From Nonomuraea sediminis (GTDB lineage: Bacteria > Actinomycetota > Actinomycetes > Streptosporangiales > Streptosporangiaceae): a DNA stretch of 64,000 nt. The DNA lies in contig NZ_JAHDTI010000010.1 of assembly GCF_018531495.1 (NCBI RefSeq), positions 310,001-374,000 on the forward strand, written 5' to 3'. A program made the position numbers and the translations under genes. The stretch's first letter is position 1, and each line of letters begins with the position of its first letter. Below, piece after piece: positions 39,513 to 48,653 of this stretch. A model generated the notes under the pieces. The model did not search any database and was not told the DNA's origin. It worked only from the letters and a program-made list of their open reading frames with translations.

Positions 39513-41828
39513 TTAGTCGCCATTGAGGGGCACGTGGCGCAACCCATGCAGCGCCGGTGCCAGCGGCCGGGAATGGACCACTCCGAGCCGCTGCGTGGCG
39601 CGGGTCAGCGCCACGTAGAGGTCGCTGAGCCCGCGCGGCGACTGCCCGGCGATGAGGTCGGGCTCGGCCACGATCACCGAGTCGAACTCCAGCCCCTTGG
39701 CGTCGGTCACGCCCATCACCGCGACCGGCGCGTCCAGCGCGGCGCTCGACACGCCGCGGTCTCCCCCGCCCGCGCCTACCACGACCGTGCCCTCCACCGT
39801 CGCGGCGACCCTGGCCCCGAGGTCGGAAAGCAGCGCGTCGGGGACCACGACGGCCACCTTGCCGCCCTCGCCCACCTCGGCCTTGACCAGCTCGGGCAGC
39901 GCCTCCAGCGGCGCCTCCCACGGCTCGAACCCGGCCTCGCGCACCGAGGTGGGCGCCTCGAGGGCAGGGTCGATGGACGACAGCACGCGGGCCGCCACCG
40001 CCATCAGCTCGACCGGCGTGCGGTAGTTGACGGTCAGCGACGCCTCGCGCCACCGCCCGGCCACGTAGGGGTCCATGACGGCGTGCCAGGAGGGCGCGCC
40101 GGCCGCCGAGCCGGTCTGCGCGATGTCGCCGACGATCGTCATCGACCGGGTCGGGATGCGCCGCATCACCGCCCGCCAGGCCATCGCCGACAGCTCCTGC
40201 GCCTCGTCCACGATGACGTGCCCGTAGGCCCAGGTGCGGTCGGCCGCGGCACGCTCCGCCGTGGTCAGGTAGGGGCCCTCGCCGCGCTGCCGCTCGGCCA
40301 GGCGCTCGGCCTCCATGACGTCCGACAGGCCGGTGAGCTCGAGCACCTCGCGGGCGTAGGCCAGCTCGGCCTCGCGCTGGAGCTCCTCGGACTGCCTGGC
40401 GGCGGCCAGCTCCTCCTCCGCCTGCGCGGCGCTGGCCCGCAGCACGTGCTCGTCGATCTCGCCGAGCAGGTCGGCCGCCTCGTCCAGCAGCGGCACGTCC
40501 GACTCGGTCCACTCGCCGCGCTCCCGCAGCAGCAACGCGCGCTCCCTGGCCGACAGCAGGTCCCCCGCGGCCGCGCCCAGGCGCTCGGCCGAGCCGTACA
40601 GGCCCAGCAGCAGGCCCTGCGGGGTGAGGTAGGGCCACAGGCGGTTGAGCGCGCTCTTGACACCGGGCTCGGTACGCAGGTCCTCGCGCAGGTCGGCCAG
40701 CTCGTCGTCGTCGATCAGGCCGCGGCCGAGCTTCTTGGCGGCCTGCCTGGCCAGCGCGTTGAGGATCGAACGGACGAAGACGGCGCGCGCCTGGTTGTGC
40801 GGGCGGCGCGCGCGCACGGCCTTGTTCCTTGCCGACTCCAGCATGGCCCGCTCGATGGTGAGGGAGTAGCGGCCGAGCCTGAGCTCGATGGGTTTGCGCG
40901 GCACACGCTGCCTGTCGCGTACGGCTCGCGCCAGCACGTCGGCCATCCGCAGGTCACCCTTGACCGCCGCCACCTCGGCCCGCTCGCGGGCGGTGGCCGT
41001 CACGCCGGGGAACAGCTCGCCCACGGTGGACAGCAGCACGTCGGTCTCGCCGAGCGAGGGCAGGACCTGCTCGATGTAGCGCAGGAAGGTCAGGTTGGGG
41101 CCCAGGATGAGCACGCCGCGGCGCTCGAGCCGCTCGCGGTGGGTGTAGAGCAGGTAGGCGGCCCGGTGCAGGGCGACGACGGTCTTGCCGGTGCCGGGAC
41201 CGCCCTGCACGACCAGCACGCCGTTGAGGTCGGCCCGGATGACCTTGTCCTGTTCGGCCTGGATGGTGGCGACGATGTCGCGCATGCGGCCCGTGCGCCG
41301 CTCGTCCAGGGCGGCGAGCAGCGCGGCCTCGCCGTTGAGGGTGGCGCGGTCGTCGTCGCTGAGAGAGTCCAGGTCGAGCAGGTCGTCGTCGACGCCGACC
41401 ACATTCCTGCCCTTGGTCTGCAGGTGGCGCCGGCGGGTGACGCCCATCGGCGCGGCCGGGGTGGCCCGGTAGAAGGGCTGGGCAACGGGCGCGCGCCAGT
41501 CGATCAGCAGCCGCTCCTGCTCGTCGTCGGTCAGCCCGAGCTTGCCTATGTAGAGGCGGCCCTCGTCGACGTGGTCGAGCCTGCCGAAGGCCAGGCCGCG
41601 CTCGACCGCCCACAGGCGGGCCAGCCGGGTGGCGTACATCTCGGCGAAGGTGTCGCGCTCGGACCTGTTCTGCATGGTGCCGATCGCGCCGGTGGCCAGG
41701 ACCTCCTTCAGCTGGCGCTGGGTACGCTCACGCAGGACGTCGAGCCTGTCGTAGAGGCGGGTGACGTAGTCCTGCTCTTTCGTGAGCTCCGTTTGACGAG
41801 TTGCTGTCGGACCATTACTGTGATTAAT
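39513..41828 (-). CDS. helR: RNA polymerase recycling ATPase HelR, probable ATT start
   Basis: A UvrD/HelD-type ATPase of about 771 residues that removes stalled RNA polymerase and can displace rifampicin. Walker A is GGPGTGKTVVALHRAAY, Walker B DEAQELS, motif III GDIAQTGSAAG and motif VI VALTRATQRLGVVHS. The family N-terminus (ELTKEQDYVTRLYDRLDVLRERT) is encoded upstream of the first in-frame ATG (41675), up to about 41795. No in-frame ATG, GTG or TTG occurs from there to the stop at 41901-41903. ATT 41828 has GGAG six bases upstream and is the best candidate. An out-of-frame ATG sits at 41815, so a frameshift is the alternative. Confidence 0.85.
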   Translation of the reverse strand: MNHSNGPTATRQTELTKEQDYVTRLYDRLDVLRERTQRQLKEVLATGAIGTMQNRSERDTFAEMYATRLARLWAVERGLAFGRLDHVDEGRLYIGKLGLTDDEQERLLIDWRAPVAQPFYRATPAAPMGVTRRRHLQTKGRNVVGVDDDLLDLDSLSDDDRATLNGEAALLAALDERRTGRMRDIVATIQAEQDKVIRADLNGVLVVQGGPGTGKTVVALHRAAYLLYTHRERLERRGVLILGPNLTFLRYIEQVLPSLGETDVLLSTVGELFPGVTATARERAEVAAVKGDLRMADVLARAVRDRQRVPRKPIELRLGRYSLTIERAMLESARNKAVRARRPHNQARAVFVRSILNALARQAAKKLGRGLIDDDELADLREDLRTEPGVKSALNRLWPYLTPQGLLLGLYGSAERLGAAAGDLLSARERALLLRERGEWTESDVPLLDEAADLLGEIDEHVLRASAAQAEEELAAARQSEELQREAELAYAREVLELTGLSDVMEAERLAERQRGEGPYLTTAERAAADRTWAYGHVIVDEAQELSAMAWRAVMRRIPTRSMTIVGDIAQTGSAAGAPSWHAVMDPYVAGRWREASLTVNYRTPVELMAVAARVLSSIDPALEAPTSVREAGFEPWEAPLEALPELVKAEVGEGGKVAVVVPDALLSDLGARVAATVEGTVVVGAGGGDRGVSSAALDAPVAVMGVTDAKGLEFDSVIVAEPDLIAGQSPRGLSDLYVALTRATQRLGVVHSRPLAPALHGLRHVPLNGD

Positions 41829-41978
41829 GGGACACTCCGGGCCATTCTGTCTCTTGTTACGACAAACGACGACATTAGCACGCCTGTTGAGGCACTCCCA
41901 TCATTCCTTTCCCTGCTTACGGTCACGTATTGGTTTCGCCTCTTGACCGGAGACTCCTCCACTCCGTACGTTCGCATC

Positions 41979-42001
41979 AAGTTAGGAAACTTTCCTAACT
42001 T
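41979..42001. promoter_or_regulatory. ROK-type operator palindrome
   Basis: GTTAGGAAACTTTCCTAAC, extended by AA and TT on each side, is a perfect 23-bp palindrome around a central C. It ends 17 bases before the ROK regulator GTG at 42019. TTAGGAAA/TTTCCTAA palindromes are commonly found before ROK-regulated sugar operons. It probably mediates autoregulation and control of the downstream ABC operon. Confidence 0.8.
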
Positions 42002-42018
42002 CGGTCGAAGGAGTCATC

Positions 42019-43221
42019 GTGAGCAGTCCGGTTCCAGGAACCCCCAGTCTGCTACGCGCGATCAATGATCGCGCGGCGCTGCAGGCACTCCTGGAGCGCG
42101 GTCCGCTCACCCGGCCCGAGATCGGTACGCTGACAGGTCTGTCCAAGCCCACAGCATCCCAGTTGCTGTCGCGGTTGCAAGAGGCGGGACTCGTGGTGCT
42201 CGACGGCATCCGCGAGGGCCTGCCCGGGCGCACCGCCGAGGTGTACCGGATCAACCCGGCCGCCGCCTACGTGGCCGCGCTGGACGTCACACCCGACCGG
42301 ATCGAGGCCCGCATCGCCGACATCACCGGCGCGATCGTCGGCGAGCACACGCTGCCCACCTCCCGCAGGCCGGGCGGCGAGCTGGTCGAGCGGCTGCGGG
42401 CCGCCATCGAGGGCGCCCAGCCGCCGGACAAGCTGCGCCGCGTCGTCATCGGCGTGCAGGCCGCCATCGACCCCTCCACCGGCCGGCTCGGCTACGCCAC
42501 CGCCAAGGACATGCCGGGCTGGCACATCGCCGACGTGGTGCCGACGCTGAGCAGCGGCCTGGACGTGCCGGTGGACGTGGAGAACAACGTCAACCTGGTG
42601 GCGCTGGCCGAGCAGGCGCACGGCGCCGCCAGGGGCCACCAGGACTTCGTGCTGCTGTGGGCCGATGAGGGCATCGGCTCGGCCATCGTGCTCGGCGGTC
42701 GCATGCACAGGGGCGCGACCGGCGGCGCGGGCGAGGTGGGCTACATGCCCACGCCGGGCGCCCCGACCGCCAGGGAAGCCGGCCGGTACGCCAACCACGG
42801 CTACCAGGCTCTGACCGGCGGCCCCGCCGTACTCAAGCTGCTGCGCTCCTACGGGGTGCGCGGGCAGGACTTCCGCCAGGCGATCGCGAACGCGGTGCGC
42901 GCGGCGGAGGAGGGCACGGGTCACAAGGCCGACGACGCGCGGGCGGGGCTGCGCGACATCGCGGCCAGGGTCGCGGTCGGCCTGGCCGCCATGACCTCGG
43001 TGATCGACCCGGGCCTGATCGTGCTGACCGGCGGCGTGGTGCTGTCCGGCGGCGAGACCCTGCGCGAGCTGGTCGAACACGAGCTGCACGCGCTGACCAT
43101 CGCGCGGCCACAGCTGCGTCTTTCCACTGTCGAAGGCAACCCCGTTCTCGCGGGCGCGCTCGACCTCGCCCTGGACACCGTCCGCGACGAGCTCTTCAGC
43201 TCCACGGTCCCCACGCCTTGA
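42019..43221 (+). CDS. ROK-family transcriptional regulator
   Basis: A 400-residue ROK repressor. A MarR-like HTH (GPLTRPEIGTLTGLSKPTASQLLSRLQEAGLV) is followed by the ROK sugar-binding fold (ALDVTPDRIEARIADITG and VDVENNVNLVALAEQ). The zinc-binding CxCGxxGC segment of sugar kinases is absent after GAGEVGYMP, so it should be a sensor, not an enzyme. GTG 42019 follows GAAGGAG. It is the first gene of the ABC/GH4/kinase operon and has its likely operator immediately upstream. A sugar or sugar phosphate is the expected ligand. Confidence 0.92.
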   Translation: MSSPVPGTPSLLRAINDRAALQALLERGPLTRPEIGTLTGLSKPTASQLLSRLQEAGLVVLDGIREGLPGRTAEVYRINPAAAYVAALDVTPDRIEARIADITGAIVGEHTLPTSRRPGGELVERLRAAIEGAQPPDKLRRVVIGVQAAIDPSTGRLGYATAKDMPGWHIADVVPTLSSGLDVPVDVENNVNLVALAEQAHGAARGHQDFVLLWADEGIGSAIVLGGRMHRGATGGAGEVGYMPTPGAPTAREAGRYANHGYQALTGGPAVLKLLRSYGVRGQDFRQAIANAVRAAEEGTGHKADDARAGLRDIAARVAVGLAAMTSVIDPGLIVLTGGVVLSGGETLRELVEHELHALTIARPQLRLSTVEGNPVLAGALDLALDTVRDELFSSTVPTP

Positions 43222-43237
43222 AGAGGAGGCACCCCCC

Positions 43238-44575
43238 GTGCGTTTCGTTCCTTTGGCAGCCGCCGGGATAGCTGTCCTGGCACTGGCCGCCTGTACCGCG
43301 GGCAAGGAGGCTGGTCCCTCCCTCGGTTCGCAGCCCAAAGCCTCCAACACGGCGCCTTCGGCGCTGCCCGCCGCCACGATCGAGCTGTGGCACGGCTTCT
43401 CCGCCGACTCGGAGGTCAAGGCCTTCACCGACGCCATCGCCGGTTTCAACCAGAAGTACCCGCAGATCAAGGTCAAGATGGTCAAGGGGGTGCAGGACGA
43501 GCAGATCACCCAGGCGGTGCGCGGCGGGCACCCGCCGGACGTGGCCTCCTCCTTCACCACCGACTCGGTCGCGACGTGGTGCAAGTCCGGCGTGTTCCAG
43601 GACCTCACCCCGGTGATCAAGCAGGACGGGATCGACCTGTCGGTCTTCCCGAAGGTCGTCACCGACTACACCCAGTTCGATGGCAAGCGGTGCGTGATGC
43701 CGCTGCTGACCGACGCCTACGGCCTCTACTACAACAAGGCCCTGATGAAGGGCAACCAGCCGCCCAAGACGCTGTCGGAGCTGACCAAGCTGGCCAAGGA
43801 GCTGACGGTCAGGAACCCCGACGGCTCGATCAAGGTGGCCGGGTTCATCCCCAGCGGTCAGTACTACGAGAACACCGCCGGTCACTGGAGCGCCATGGTC
43901 GGCGCCAAGTGGACCAACCCTGACGGCACCTCGGCCATCGGCTCCGACCCCGCCTGGAAGACGCTGCTGAACTGGCAGAAGGACCTCATCGACTGGTACG
44001 GCTACGCCAACCTGGAGAAGTTCCGCAAGTCGCTGGGTGAGGAGTTCTCGGCCAAGAACCCCTTCTACGAGAACAAGGTCGCCATGGCCATCGACGGCGA
44101 GTGGCGGGTGGCGATGCTGGCCAACGAGGCGCCGAAGATCGAATACGGCACCGCGCCGATGCCGGTGGCCGACGACAAGCCCGACCTGTACGGCAGCGGC
44201 TTCACCGCCGGCACCGTGATCGGCGTGCCGAAGGGCGCCAAGAATCCCGAGGCCGCCTGGGCGCTGGTGAAGTACCTGAGCACCGACACCGGCGCGCTGG
44301 TCACGCTGTCGAACGCGATCCGGAACGTGCCGACGACCACGGCCTCGCTGCAGTCGCCTGACCTGAAGAAGGACGAGCACTTCCAGACCTTCCTCGACGT
44401 CTTCGCCAACCCGCAGACCTCGACGATCCCCGCCCACGTCAACAGCCCCTTCAACCAGGAGGCGCTGCAGGGCTTCATCACCTCGTGGGAGAAGGGTTCG
44501 GTCAAGGACCTGGACGCCGGGCTCAAGGGCGTGGACAAGCTGATCAACGACAAGCTCAAGCTGTCGGGCGGCTGA
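43238..44575 (+). CDS. Sugar ABC transporter substrate-binding lipoprotein
   Basis: A 445-residue family 1 (MalE/UgpB-like) binding protein. MRFVPLAAAGIAVLALAAC is the lipoprotein signal with a perfect LAAC lipobox. IELWHGFSADSEVKAFTDAIAGFNQKYPQIKVKMVKG is the family opening and SGFTAGTVIGVPKGAKNPEAAWALVKYL the C-terminal domain signature. GTG 43238 has GAGGAGG upstream. It delivers an oligosaccharide, perhaps a beta-glucoside or related glycoside, to the permeases encoded next. Confidence 0.93.
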   Translation: MRFVPLAAAGIAVLALAACTAGKEAGPSLGSQPKASNTAPSALPAATIELWHGFSADSEVKAFTDAIAGFNQKYPQIKVKMVKGVQDEQITQAVRGGHPPDVASSFTTDSVATWCKSGVFQDLTPVIKQDGIDLSVFPKVVTDYTQFDGKRCVMPLLTDAYGLYYNKALMKGNQPPKTLSELTKLAKELTVRNPDGSIKVAGFIPSGQYYENTAGHWSAMVGAKWTNPDGTSAIGSDPAWKTLLNWQKDLIDWYGYANLEKFRKSLGEEFSAKNPFYENKVAMAIDGEWRVAMLANEAPKIEYGTAPMPVADDKPDLYGSGFTAGTVIGVPKGAKNPEAAWALVKYLSTDTGALVTLSNAIRNVPTTTASLQSPDLKKDEHFQTFLDVFANPQTSTIPAHVNSPFNQEALQGFITSWEKGSVKDLDAGLKGVDKLINDKLKLSGG

Positions 44576-44579
44576 TCCG

Positions 44580-45485
44580 ATGCTCGCGCGCCTGCGGCCG
44601 CTGCTGTGGATGGCGCCCTGGCTGGTGGGTTTCTCGGTGTTCTTCGCCTACCCGCTGGTGGCCACCGTCTACTTCTCCTTCTTCAACTACGACCTGTTCA
44701 CGCTGAAGTTCAACGGCCTGGACAACTGGCGGTACTTCTTCCAGGACGAACGCGCCTGGATCGCCATGAAGAACACCGCCTGGCTGGTGGTGGTCATGGT
44801 GCCGGCGACGGTGCTGTTCGCGCTCGGCATCGCCCAGCTGCTGACCAAGCTGAAGGCCGGCGTCGGGTTCTTCAGGACGCTGTTCTACCTGCCCTCGCTC
44901 GTGCCGGTCACGGCCGGCACGGTGGCCTTCGTCTACCTGCTGAACCCGTCGACGGGGCCGGTCAACAACCTGCTCGCCAAGATCGGCATCAGCGGGCCCG
45001 ACTGGTTCGGCGACAAGGACTGGTCCAAGCCCGGTCTGACGCTGCTGGCCATGTGGAGCTGCACCAACCTGATGGTGATCTTCCTGGCCGCGCTGCTCGA
45101 CGTGCCCAGGCACCTGTACGAGGCGGCCGCCATCGACGGGGCCGGGGCGTGGCGGCAGTTCCGCAGCATCACGCTGCCCACGATCAGGCCGGTGCTGATG
45201 TTCACCGCGGTGACCGGGGTGATCTACACCCTGCAGTACTTCACCCAGGCGATGATCGCGGCGCGGGTGGCCTCGGGCGTCACCGACGCCCCCGGCTCCA
45301 CGTTCACCCCCGGGTATCCGGAGATGTCCACGCTGACGCTGCCGCAGTGGCTGTTCCAGGCGGGCTTCCGCGACTACGCGATGGGGTACGCGAGCGTGCT
45401 CGCGCTGGTGCTGTTCGCCGTGTCGATGGTGTTCACGCTGATCCTGCTGCGGCAGTTCCGCGGCTTCGAGGAGGTGAGCTCATGA
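44580..45485 (+). CDS. Sugar ABC permease, MalF/UgpA type
   Basis: A 301-residue permease with six helices. The coupling loop is LYEAAAIDGAGAWRQFRSITLPTIRPVLM, an almost perfect EAA motif. MAPWLVGFSVFFAYPLVATVYFSFFNYDLF is the standard first helix of MalF/UgpA proteins. It starts four bases after the binding-protein gene ends and overlaps the next permease by four bases. No ATPase gene is in the operon, so a shared MsiK-type ATPase encoded elsewhere must energise it. Confidence 0.93.
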   Translation: MLARLRPLLWMAPWLVGFSVFFAYPLVATVYFSFFNYDLFTLKFNGLDNWRYFFQDERAWIAMKNTAWLVVVMVPATVLFALGIAQLLTKLKAGVGFFRTLFYLPSLVPVTAGTVAFVYLLNPSTGPVNNLLAKIGISGPDWFGDKDWSKPGLTLLAMWSCTNLMVIFLAALLDVPRHLYEAAAIDGAGAWRQFRSITLPTIRPVLMFTAVTGVIYTLQYFTQAMIAARVASGVTDAPGSTFTPGYPEMSTLTLPQWLFQAGFRDYAMGYASVLALVLFAVSMVFTLILLRQFRGFEEVSS

Positions 45486-46372
45486 GCGCGACAATGGTTG
45501 CTACGCCGAAGCGCGCCGCGGTCCACGCCTCGAAGGTACGGCGGAGCCGTACCAGGAAGGTGCTGTACTGGATCGCCACGCACGCGCTGGCCGTGGCGCT
45601 GGCGATCGCCTTCGTCGGGCCCGTGGTGTTCGTGCTGTTCACCGCCGTGATGAGCGACAACCAGACGCTGACCGACGAGCTGATCCCGCGCACGTGGAAC
45701 TGGGGCAACTTCGCCGACGTGTTCGTCAAGTCGCCGATCCTGTTGTGGCTGCGCAACACGCTGCTGTACGCGGGGCTCGGCACGCTGTTCACGGTGGTGT
45801 CGTCGATCCCGGTGGCCTACGCGATGGCCCGGTTCCGCTTCCGCGGCAGGAAGCTGGCGTTCCTGCTGGTCATCACGATGATGATGCTGCCGCCTCAGGT
45901 CATAGCCGTGCCCGTCTACCTGATCTGGGCGCGCTTCGACCTGACCGGGACGCTGTGGCCGCTGATCCTGCCGATGCTGACCGGGGACGCGTTCTCGATC
46001 TTCCTGCTGCGGCAGTTCCTGGTCACGATTCCGCGTGACTACACCGACGCCGCCCGCGTCGACGGCTGCACGGACTTCAAGACGCTCATCAGGGTGATCC
46101 TGCCGATGGCCAAGCCGGGTATCGCGGCGATCGCGCTGTTCCAGTTCTTCTACTGCTGGAACGACTACTACGGGCCGTTGCTGTACGCCTCCACCAACCT
46201 GGACAACTGGACGCTGTCGGTGGGGCTGGCCTCGTTCAAGGCGCTGCACCACGTGCAGTGGAACCTGACCATGGCGGCCACGCTGCTCGTCATGGCACCG
46301 GTGATCATCGTTTTCTTCTTCGCCCAGAAGATCTTCATCGAGGGCGTGACGCTGACGGGAGTGAAGGGTTGA
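45482..46372 (+). CDS. Sugar ABC permease, MalG/UgpE type
   Basis: A 296-residue permease with six helices. The coupling loop is YTDAARVDGCTDFKTLIRVILPMAKPGIAAIA, and YCWNDYYGPLLYASTNLDNWTLSVGL is typical of MalG/UgpE. ATG 45482 overlaps the preceding stop (ATGA). Its own stop overlaps the TTG of the GH4 gene, so transport and hydrolysis genes are translationally linked. It forms the channel with the preceding permease. Confidence 0.93.
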   Translation: MSATMVATPKRAAVHASKVRRSRTRKVLYWIATHALAVALAIAFVGPVVFVLFTAVMSDNQTLTDELIPRTWNWGNFADVFVKSPILLWLRNTLLYAGLGTLFTVVSSIPVAYAMARFRFRGRKLAFLLVITMMMLPPQVIAVPVYLIWARFDLTGTLWPLILPMLTGDAFSIFLLRQFLVTIPRDYTDAARVDGCTDFKTLIRVILPMAKPGIAAIALFQFFYCWNDYYGPLLYASTNLDNWTLSVGLASFKALHHVQWNLTMAATLLVMAPVIIVFFFAQKIFIEGVTLTGVKG

Positions 46373-47631
46373 AACTCGCCGTGGTCGGGGGCGGCTCGAC
46401 GTATACGCCGGAGCTGATCGACGGGTTCGCGCGCCTGCGGGACGAGCTGCCCGTCACCGAGATCGCGCTCATAGATCCAGATATTTCACGTCTTGAGCTG
46501 GTTGCCGGGATGGCGCGGCGGATGCTGGCCCACGCCGGGCACCCGGCGTCGGTGCAGGCCACCTCCTCGATCGAGGAGGGGGTGGCCGGCGCAACCACCG
46601 TGCTGTTCCAGCTGCGCGTGGGCGGGCAGGCCGCCCGCAACGTGGACGAGACGCTGCCGCTGCAGTGCGGCTGCGTGGGCCAGGAGACGACGGGCGCGGG
46701 CGGGCTGGCCAAGGCCCTGCGCACCGTGCCGGTCGTGCTGGAGATCGCCGAGGTGGTGCGGCGGCTCGCGCCGCAGGCGTGGATCGTCGACTTCACCAAC
46801 CCGGTCGGCATCGTCACCCGGGCGCTGCTCGACGCGGGGCACCGCGCCATCGGGCTGTGCAACGTGGCGATCGGCTTCCAGCGCAACTTCGCCGCCGCGC
46901 TCGGCGTCGACCCCTCGCACATCACCCTGGGCCACGTCGGGCTCAACCACCTGACCTGGGAGCGGGCCGTCTACCTGGACGGCAAGGACATCCTGCCCGA
47001 GGTGCTGGCCTCCGACCGGGCCCAGGAGATCGCCGACAGCATGGGCCTGCGGGTCGAGCTCCTGCGCAGGCTCGGCGTCATCCCCTCCTACTACCTGCGC
47101 TACTTCTACGCCCATGACCTGGTCGTGGAGGAGCAGCGCGCCAAGCCGTCGCGGGCGGCCGAGGTGGCGGAGATGGAGGCGCGCCTGCTGGAGATGTACG
47201 CCGACCAGGCGGTCGTCACCAAGCCGGACCTGCTGTCCAAGCGGGGCGGCGCCTTCTACTCCGAGGCGGCCGTGGCGCTGATCGCCTCGCTGCTCGGCGA
47301 CCGGGGCGACACCCAGGTGGTCAACGTGCGCAACGACGGCACGCTGCCCTTCCTCGACGACGACGCCGTGATCGAGGTGCCCGCGCGGGTGGGCGCGGCG
47401 GGAGCCGTACCGCTGCCCCAGGAGCCGCTGGGACCGCTGTACTCGGGGCTGATCGCGCACGTGTCGGCCTACGAGACGCTCGCGCTCGAGGCCGCGCTGC
47501 ACGGCGGGGCCGACAGGGTCCGCGACGCGCTGCTGGCCCATCCGCTCGTCGGCCAGGACGCCATCGCCGAGGAGCTGACCGGGCTGCTGCTCGAGGCCAA
47601 CCGCGCGCACCTGCCGTGGACGGTGAGGTAG
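46369..47631 (+). CDS. GH4-family glycosidase (6-phospho-beta-glucosidase-like)
   Basis: A 420-residue family 4 glycoside hydrolase. It uses NAD+ and a divalent metal in an oxidation-elimination mechanism. The Rossmann motif VGGGSTYTPELI is at the N-terminus, the metal Cys lies in GLCNVAIGFQ and the metal His in GLNHLTWERAVYLDG. TTG 46369 overlaps the permease stop. Related CelF/BglT-type enzymes cleave 6-phospho-beta-glucosides, but an ABC importer does not phosphorylate its cargo, so either the substrate is unphosphorylated or the adjacent kinase phosphorylates it first. Confidence 0.9.
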   Translation: MKLAVVGGGSTYTPELIDGFARLRDELPVTEIALIDPDISRLELVAGMARRMLAHAGHPASVQATSSIEEGVAGATTVLFQLRVGGQAARNVDETLPLQCGCVGQETTGAGGLAKALRTVPVVLEIAEVVRRLAPQAWIVDFTNPVGIVTRALLDAGHRAIGLCNVAIGFQRNFAAALGVDPSHITLGHVGLNHLTWERAVYLDGKDILPEVLASDRAQEIADSMGLRVELLRRLGVIPSYYLRYFYAHDLVVEEQRAKPSRAAEVAEMEARLLEMYADQAVVTKPDLLSKRGGAFYSEAAVALIASLLGDRGDTQVVNVRNDGTLPFLDDDAVIEVPARVGAAGAVPLPQEPLGPLYSGLIAHVSAYETLALEAALHGGADRVRDALLAHPLVGQDAIAEELTGLLLEANRAHLPWTVR

Positions 47632-48653
47632 TGGAGCAGATCCTGCTGGCGGTCGACGGCGGCAACAGCAAGACCGACGTCGCGCTGGTGACCACGCGGG
47701 GCGAGGTCCTCGCGACGGGCCGCTCCGGCCCGTTCGCCCCGCAGAGCGAGGGCGTCCCCGCGGCCGTGGACGTGGTGGTGCGTGCCGTACGGCAGGCCGT
47801 GGCGAACCTGCCCGACGCCGTACGGCAGGCCGAAGCACCCTCGGAAGCCTCAGGAGTGCCCGCTTTCGCGCACGTGGCGGCCTATCTGGCGGGCGCCGAC
47901 CTGCCGGTCGAGGAGGAGGCGCTGGCGCGCGAGTTCACGGCGCGCGGCTTCGGCGACGACATCGTGGTGCGCAACGACACCTTCGCGCTGCTGCGGTCGG
48001 GCGCGTCCGGCCCGTGGGGCGTGGCGGTGGTCTGCGGCGCCGGCATCAACGCGGTCGGCGTGTCCCCCACCGGCCAGGTCGCCCGCTTCCCCGCGCTCGG
48101 CCGTCTCAGCGGCGACTGGGGCGGCGGCCTGGGCCTGGGCGAGGAGGCGCTGTGGCACGCCGTGCGCGCCGAGGACGGCCGAGGCCCGGCCACCGCACTG
48201 GCCGAGCTGCTCAAGACCCACTTCGGCGCCCCCACCGTCGAGGACGTGGTGCTGCGGCTGCACTTCGGCCACCTGGACGAGGCCGACCTGATGGACCTGG
48301 CGCCGGGCGTGCTGGCCACGGCCGCCGCGGGCGACGCCCTGGCCCGCTCGCTGGTCGAGCGGCAGGCCGAGGAGATCACCGTGATGGCCGAGGTGTGCCT
48401 GCGCCGCCTGGACCTGCTGGAGACCCCCACGGAGGTGATCCTGGGCGGCGGCGTGCTGGCCGCCAGGGATCCGCTGCTGACCTCGCTGCTGGACACCTCG
48501 TTCGCGCAGCGGGCTCCGCGCGCCAAACTGGTGGTCGCGGACCTGCCCCCGGTGGTGGGCGCCGCGCTCAACGGGCTGGAGCACCTGGCCGCGTCCGAGG
48601 AGGCCAAATCCCGCCTACGCTCCCACTATGAACATCAAGCACATAAACCCTGA
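47631..48653 (+). CDS. BadF/BadG-type N-acetylglucosamine kinase-like ATPase
   Basis: A 340-residue ASKHA-fold kinase of the BadF/BadG/BcrA group, which includes GlcNAc kinases. LLAVDGGNSKTDVALV is the phosphate 1 motif, VVCGAGINAVG the phosphate 2 motif and VILGGGVLAARDPLL the adenosine motif; SGDWGGGLGLGEEALW is the sugar-site loop. GTG 47631 shares one base with the GH4 stop. It probably phosphorylates an amino sugar or glycoside taken up by the operon. Its 3' end overlaps the RidA-like gene by 26 bases. Confidence 0.87.
   Translation: MEQILLAVDGGNSKTDVALVTTRGEVLATGRSGPFAPQSEGVPAAVDVVVRAVRQAVANLPDAVRQAEAPSEASGVPAFAHVAAYLAGADLPVEEEALAREFTARGFGDDIVVRNDTFALLRSGASGPWGVAVVCGAGINAVGVSPTGQVARFPALGRLSGDWGGGLGLGEEALWHAVRAEDGRGPATALAELLKTHFGAPTVEDVVLRLHFGHLDEADLMDLAPGVLATAAAGDALARSLVERQAEEITVMAEVCLRRLDLLETPTEVILGGGVLAARDPLLTSLLDTSFAQRAPRAKLVVADLPPVVGAALNGLEHLAASEEAKSRLRSHYEHQAHKP

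Noticed and set aside
41708..41815. A short minus-strand protein from ATG 41815
   Set aside because: It runs out of frame over the conserved helR N-terminus and has no ribosome site at a suitable distance; it is relevant only as a possible frameshift partner of helR.
39087..42068. A 993-codon open frame on the plus strand over helR
   Set aside because: It lies antisense to the clearly recognised HelR motifs and has only shadow-type composition.
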